Positions 5,241 to 8,725 of a stretch of DNA of 8,725 bases are shown here, piece after piece. Made by a program: the position numbers and the translations under genes. Within the stretch, counting starts at the first letter, position 1. Each line of letters begins with the position of its first letter. The notes beneath the pieces were generated by a model that searched no databases, was not told the origin of the DNA, and saw only the letters and a list, made by a program, of their open reading frames with translations. The stretch comes from Acidobacteriota bacterium. Its GTDB lineage: Bacteria > Acidobacteriota > Terriglobia > UBA7540. Location of the stretch: NCBI GenBank assembly GCA_021827245.1, contig JAKAWN010000298.1, forward strand, positions 1-8,725, written 5' to 3'.

Positions 5241-6319
5241 TACTGCTGCGTTGGGCGGTTGCCGTTCTGCCGGATTTGGGCGGTCGGCGCGGCCTTGCCG
5301 GCAACGGCGGTCGCGTTTGTGCTTGAAGGACTGCCAGAGCTGGAGTTACCGCTGGAAGACGGCATGGTCGATGGCAGTTTCGTAGTCGGTGCCTGGCTGT
5401 TTGCGATGGCTTTTTCGCCAGCTTCGAGGTTTTGGGTGAGAGGCGTGGCGGCAGGCTGGCCGTCCGACGAATCGCGGCTCTTCAGGATTCGCCCAAGGCC
5501 ATAACCGGCCATGCCTGCCTCAAAGGCGTGAGCGAGGTTGAGACTTACCGACGAACCGGCGATGCGGGCCGCGACATTTGGAATCTCCCAACTGAGTAGC
5601 ATGAAGATGAGCGCTCCGCCGGCGATGGTAAGCGGAAGCGTCGGATCGGCGACGGTCCAGCCGGTCAGCGCGGAGTTCCAGCCCGCCGTGATGGTCATCC
5701 CGACGCCCACCAGCAGGTAGAGGAAGAACAACTTGATGCCGACGCCGACGATCCAGCCAATGAAATTCTCTGCGAACTTGATGGTCCAGCGCGACCCGCT
5801 GAAGCCGAGCAGGATGACACCGCCGCCCAGTCCGACGTAGGCCTCGGAGAGCGCAAGCAGCATCTGACCGGCAATGAGGACGAAGGACAGAAACATGAGT
5901 AGGCCGGCGACGAGAGCGAGGAGCGAGGCCATCGTGAGATGAAACCATCCGAGACTGGCGAAGCCGCGGTAGATGGTTTGGAAGAGTGTGAGACCGTTGT
6001 TGAAGACGGTACTCGGGCTGAGGTCAGTGATTCCGGCTGCCTAGCCGCCGAGTGCGGCAAAGCTGCTTAACAGTGCATTGAACCAAATCGGCGCCTTGGT
6101 GATCATCGCGTAAAGGAAGCCGAGTGCAAGCGATTTCTTTAGAAACTCGGCAAACAAGCGGGCGGGCTGATCCTGGTCGGCGACGAAGTGCACGCATGTG
6201 ATAATTAGTTCAATGAGGACCAGGCCGAAGAAAATCTTTTCGGCAAGAGGCTGCATAATGTTCATGTAGCGCTGGCCGGCCCACTGAAACGTCTGTGCAA
6301 TATTGTCGAGATTGTTCAT
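5237..6319 (-). pseudogene. trbL: TrbL inner-membrane conjugation protein, interrupted by an in-frame amber codon
   Basis: TrbL (VirB6-like) is the polytopic inner-membrane channel protein of P-type conjugation systems. From the ATG at 6319 (GGAG 6 nt upstream), 92 residues include two membrane segments (about 29-47 and 62-80) and end ...SFAALGG, followed by TAG at 6043-6041. The same frame then continues without a break: AAGITDLSPSTVFNNG, further hydrophobic segments (LLALVAGLLMFLSFVLIAG, a Gly-rich segment, FIGWIVGVGIKLFFLYLLV, TLPLTIAGGALIFML), and a Ser/Thr/Pro/Gly/Asn-rich tail ending at 5237. A single change from CAG would create the stop. Without it the protein would be about 360 residues, shorter than RP4 TrbL (over 500). 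Either the gene is dead or it needs amber suppression; an internal ATG at 5932 has no ribosome binding site. Confidence 0.85.
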
Positions 6320-6325
6320 GGGCAA

Positions 6326-6329
6326 CTCC
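6326..6329 (-). promoter_or_regulatory. Ribosome binding site deciding the trbL start
   Basis: GGAG on the minus strand lies 6 nt before the ATG at 6319. This favours that ATG over the in-frame TTG at 6331, which would place the site inside the coding sequence. Confidence 0.6.
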
Positions 6330-6337
6330 AAGAAGCC

Positions 6338-6682
6338 CTATTTCGTAGGCTGCGGACCTGCCTCCGGTCGCATGCCGCCGAAGTTGGTCAGGCCGTTGTT
6401 CGGCATTGTGGTTGAGAAAGGGATTCGCGGGGCGGCGACGGCTAGCACGGGCTGGCAGTTGATTAGAAACTTGTGGTCGGGCTGCTTGCAGAAGGTGAGG
6501 GCCTTCTGCCACACGTCGGTCTTGCGCTGAAACTGATCGTTCCAGAATGGGTAGTCGTAGTTGGTCGCGGCCTGGGGCGACGCGAGCGTGGAAACCGGAT
6601 CGTCGCCGTTCGCTCCCGAATGACGATTACATCCGATGCCTATCAGGACGCCGATCGCGACGCAGACGATGAGCTTCTTCAT
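6338..6682 (-). CDS. Small lipoprotein-like protein in the trbK position
   Basis: A 114-residue protein with an N-terminal hydrophobic segment (residues 4-17) ending in Cys18 (LIGIGC). It is probably a lipoprotein, although Gly at -3 is unusual for a lipobox. Two further cysteines, C65 and C76, could form a disulfide in the periplasm. In P-type systems the gene between trbJ and trbL is often trbK, an entry-exclusion lipoprotein, but I see no decisive TrbK motif. The start overlaps the trbJ stop (ATGA at 6682-6679), so translation is probably coupled. Its C-terminal stretch at residues 87-104 (IPFSTTMPNNGLTNFGGM) is nearly the same as the end of TrbJ. Confidence 0.75.
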   Translation of the reverse strand: MKKLIVCVAIGVLIGIGCNRHSGANGDDPVSTLASPQAATNYDYPFWNDQFQRKTDVWQKALTFCKQPDHKFLINCQPVLAVAAPRIPFSTTMPNNGLTNFGGMRPEAGPQPTK

Positions 6683-7449
6683 TGCGGTCCTCCGCCCGGC
6701 GAGCCGAAATTGGTAAGTCCATTGTCGGGCATCGTGCTGGAAAACGGAACGGTCGGCCCGGCGCTGAGCCAGCGCTGGACCGAGGCGTCCTCGGCCGCCT
6801 GGCCGTTGATGCGATTGGCGGCTGCGACGTTCTGGGCGTTGATCATCGCGACGACCAACTGCCTCAGCATCTGAATCTGCTGGGCCTGCTGCAAGGCGAT
6901 TTCGTTGCCGACCTGGATTGCCTGCAACCGTCCGGCGGCGGTTCTGTTCATGCCTTCAAGTTGGGCAAATTGGGCCTGCTCGTTGGCGAAATTCTGCGCC
7001 TGGCTCTGGGCGTCTGCCAACGTGCCGTTAAGAGTATTCAGCGTGGTCGCGATGTTCTGCGCTTCCTGCTGGTCCGGATTCGCCGGCACGGTGTAGCCAG
7101 GAAACTGTTGTTGGAACTGCGACTGCAGGTTGCCGAGCGTGTAGGAAAGACCGCCCTGCTGTTGAATGAGCCCGCCCAGTTCGTCAAGCATGGACTGGTT
7201 CGATTGCCACACGCCGGCAGATCCACCGCTGGTGCTCGTGATCATGAACTGGAGTTGCTGCGCTTCGGTGGCGACGGCCTGGGTCTCTTGCTGAAGCTGC
7301 TGCAATTGCCGGGCGAACATCGCCGGATCGAAGACGGTCTGCGTGCCGCCGAACTGCGCGTGAGCGTTGCGCGGTGTGATGAATGGCAGGCACAACAACA
7401 GGAGCAACCCGCACACTAGCCACAAAACAAACTCACGCGATCGTTCCAT
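6679..7449 (-). CDS. trbJ: TrbJ (VirB5-like) periplasmic conjugation protein
   Basis: TrbJ is a secreted, helical VirB5-like protein required for mating-pair formation. The 256-residue product has a signal peptide (hydrophobic residues 8-23, probable cleavage after AHA before QFGG). Long Gln/Ala-rich helical segments follow (ARQLQQLQQETQAVATEAQQLQ, shown here in part, and later ALQQAQQIQMLRQLVVAM), typical of TrbJ. The C-terminus (VPFSSTMPDNGLTNFG, about 234-249) is shared with the next gene. The ATG at 7449 has GGAG about 9 nt upstream and overlaps the end of trbE by 17 bp; the stop overlaps the next ATG. The position between trbE and a lipoprotein-plus-trbL pair is the standard trb order. 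Confidence 0.88.
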   Translation of the reverse strand: MERSREFVLWLVCGLLLLLCLPFITPRNAHAQFGGTQTVFDPAMFARQLQQLQQETQAVATEAQQLQFMITSTSGGSAGVWQSNQSMLDELGGLIQQQGGLSYTLGNLQSQFQQQFPGYTVPANPDQQEAQNIATTLNTLNGTLADAQSQAQNFANEQAQFAQLEGMNRTAAGRLQAIQVGNEIALQQAQQIQMLRQLVVAMINAQNVAAANRINGQAAEDASVQRWLSAGPTVPFSSTMPDNGLTNFGSPGGGPQ

Positions 7450-8725
7450 TTGCTTTTACTCCTTCATGGGGTGTGAGGGCGACGCCGTTTGGTTGATTTA
7501 GGTAGGCACCATTGAGCTGCCCGTTGCGCACGATCAGTTCCCGGAGCGGCGGCCCTATCTGTCCGCACGACTTGTCGAGATGGTGCGCCCATTCGACCAG
7601 GCCGCGCGCGCGCAGCCACTCGACCGGCCAAGACGGCCCGTGCGCGGCAATTAGCCCTCGCGCTTGGAGAATGTCCGTCTTCGAGCCGACACCGATGAAG
7701 GCGAGCGTTGCCGGTCCGAGCGCCAGTTCAAACAGCCGCCGGCCCAGCGACGAGAGGTAATAGTAGTGCCGCTTGGGGATCGCCTCGGCGATGATTTCGA
7801 TCTGGCGGTCGGTAAGGCCGAACTTGCGATAAAGTTCGCTGGTCGCCGGGTTTTGCGCTTCCGGGTTGGGCAGCAGAATCTTGGTCGGGCAGGATTCCAG
7901 GATCACGTCGCGGACGGGAGAGTTGGCGACCTCGGTGAGACTCTGGGTGGCGAGCACGACCGCAGCGTTCTTTTTGCGCAGGGTGCGCAGCCACTCCTCG
8001 ACCTTGGCGCCGAAGGTTCCGTTGGCGAGCATTACCCACGCTTCGTCCAGCACCAGGAGGGTCGGCCGTCCGTCCAACCGCTGGTCGATGCGATGGAACA
8101 GATAGGTGAGGACCGGAAGCAACACCTTCTCGCCCATCGCCATCAGCGCTTCGATCTCGAAGGTGATGAAGCGGGACTCCGCGATTCCGTCGCAGTCGGC
8201 ATCGAGAAAGCGGCCCATCGGGCCATGGACCGAATAGAAGTTGAGTCCGTCGCGCAGCGTCTGGTCCTGAATGAGACGGATGAGGTCGGTGATGGTGCGC
8301 GCATCGGGCTGGCTTTCGCCCAGCAGCTCAAGCGCCCGCCAGAGGGCTTTGCGATGCTGCGGAAGGATCGCGGCGCCCTGCAGGGCGAGCAGCATCTCAA
8401 TCCACTCGACCGCCCACGTGCGCTCGGATTCATCATCGACGCGGGCGAGCGGACAGAAGGCGATTTCGTTCTCGCCCAAGTCGTAGTGCCTGCCGCCGGC
8501 AGCGGCGGTGAGGACAGAGGCCGAGAGTCCCTTGTCGAAGCAGAAGACCTGGGCGTCGCGGTAACGGAAGAACTGCGCGATCAGAAGACCGAGCAGGGTC
8601 GATTTGCCGGAGCCGGTGGGACCAAAGATCAGCGTGTGACCGACATCGCCTACGTGGAGATTTAGGCGAAACGGCGTGCTGCCGGTGGTCGCCGCATAAA
8701 TCAGCGGCGCGCTGTTCTTCGGATA
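7433..8725 (-). CDS. trbE: TrbE (VirB4-type) conjugative ATPase, C-terminal part; 5' end beyond the window
   Basis: TrbE is the VirB4-family ATPase that powers pilus assembly and DNA transfer at the inner membrane. The frame is open from the right edge of the window. Its first visible residues (PKNSAPLIYAATTGSTPFRLN, shown in part) and the Walker A motif GPTGSGKST (window residues 35-43) are characteristic of TrbE. Walker B is LLVLDEAW (Asp and Glu at about 227-228 of the visible part). Later motifs include ATQSLTEVANS, and the end is like that of other TrbE proteins (WPVEWLRARGLVEWA). About 430 residues are visible, roughly half of the usual 800 or more. No internal stop is seen, so this part looks intact. 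The only other start in the visible frame is a TTG at 8479, downstream of Walker A and clearly internal. Confidence 0.93.
   Translation of the reverse strand, partial: YPKNSAPLIYAATTGSTPFRLNLHVGDVGHTLIFGPTGSGKSTLLGLLIAQFFRYRDAQVFCFDKGLSASVLTAAAGGRHYDLGENEIAFCPLARVDDESERTWAVEWIEMLLALQGAAILPQHRKALWRALELLGESQPDARTITDLIRLIQDQTLRDGLNFYSVHGPMGRFLDADCDGIAESRFITFEIEALMAMGEKVLLPVLTYLFHRIDQRLDGRPTLLVLDEAWVMLANGTFGAKVEEWLRTLRKKNAAVVLATQSLTEVANSPVRDVILESCPTKILLPNPEAQNPATSELYRKFGLTDRQIEIIAEAIPKRHYYYLSSLGRRLFELALGPATLAFIGVGSKTDILQARGLIAAHGPSWPVEWLRARGLVEWAHHLDKSCGQIGPPLRELIVRNGQLNGAYLNQPNGVALTPHEGVKANGTIA

Noticed and set aside
6041..6043. Pyrrolysine or selenocysteine recoding in trbL
   Set aside because: TrbL is not a known recoded protein. 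The codon is UAG, not UGA, and a CAG-to-TAG mutation is the simpler explanation.
6682..7419. Long plus-strand open frame opposite trbJ
   Set aside because: It is a mirror of the TrbJ gene in GC-rich sequence. Its product is Leu/Arg/Gly-rich with no domain, and the minus-strand frame has a signal peptide and family features.
7433..8479. Separate 348-residue gene starting at TTG 8479
   Set aside because: The frame is open to the right edge and includes the Walker A motif upstream, so this is the continuation of TrbE.
7664..8665. 333-codon plus-strand open frame opposite trbE
   Set aside because: The minus strand encodes TrbE with Walker A and B motifs. The plus-strand product has no recognisable domain and is a shadow frame.
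1..8725. CRISPR arrays, tRNA or rRNA genes
   Set aside because: No regularly spaced repeats and no tRNA- or rRNA-like stretch were seen. Almost all of the window is accounted for by coding sequence.

Overview
The window is bacterial, moderately GC-rich and almost entirely coded on the minus strand, so it reads right to left. It joins two accessory blocks: part of a P-type (Trb) conjugative type IV secretion cluster on the right, and a compact six-gene operon on the left that looks like a defence island. I cannot assign a species. The base composition and the Trb proteins would fit Acidobacteriota or Proteobacteria, but that is only an impression.

Right block (5237-8725): the C-terminal half of the TrbE/VirB4 ATPase, trbJ, a small lipoprotein-like gene in the trbK position, and trbL, all overlapping or tightly spaced. 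trbL has an in-frame amber codon at 6043-6041, and the reading frame continues with normal TrbL sequence beyond it. The usual next genes (trbF, trbG, trbI) are not in the window. A stand-alone ORF6N-domain protein (4661-5203) follows trbL instead. The block therefore looks like a decayed or rearranged conjugative element.

Junction (4526-4655): a 120-bp element with perfect inverted ends (CAGGTTGCGGAAAAA) flanked by CTAG on both sides. It has no coding capacity and looks like a MITE or a collapsed insertion sequence. The same end occurs at 51-66, where it cuts off the last gene of the left operon. The operon is thus bracketed by related mobile-element ends.

Left block (42-4464), in order of transcription: (1) a STAS + GHKL-ATPase protein; (2) a STAS-like (DUF4325-type) protein with a C-terminal winged helix; (3) a 50-residue proline-rich protein; (4) a protein with an apparent ubiquitin-conjugating (E2) fold, a candidate catalytic Cys and a C-terminal SEC-C metal-binding motif; (5) a TIR-APAZ protein with a strongly acidic tail; (6) the N-terminal quarter of a short prokaryotic Argonaute. 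Genes 5 and 6 are a SPARTA pair, in which guide-directed target recognition activates TIR NADase activity. Genes 1-4 are not part of the SPARTA systems I know. They could be a sensing or modification module added to it, or an independent system. Gaps of 6-52 bp, a 4-bp overlap and mostly good ribosome binding sites support one transcription unit.

The Argonaute truncation implies that SPARTA is inactive in this copy, unless the missing part lies beyond the left edge and is supplied in trans.
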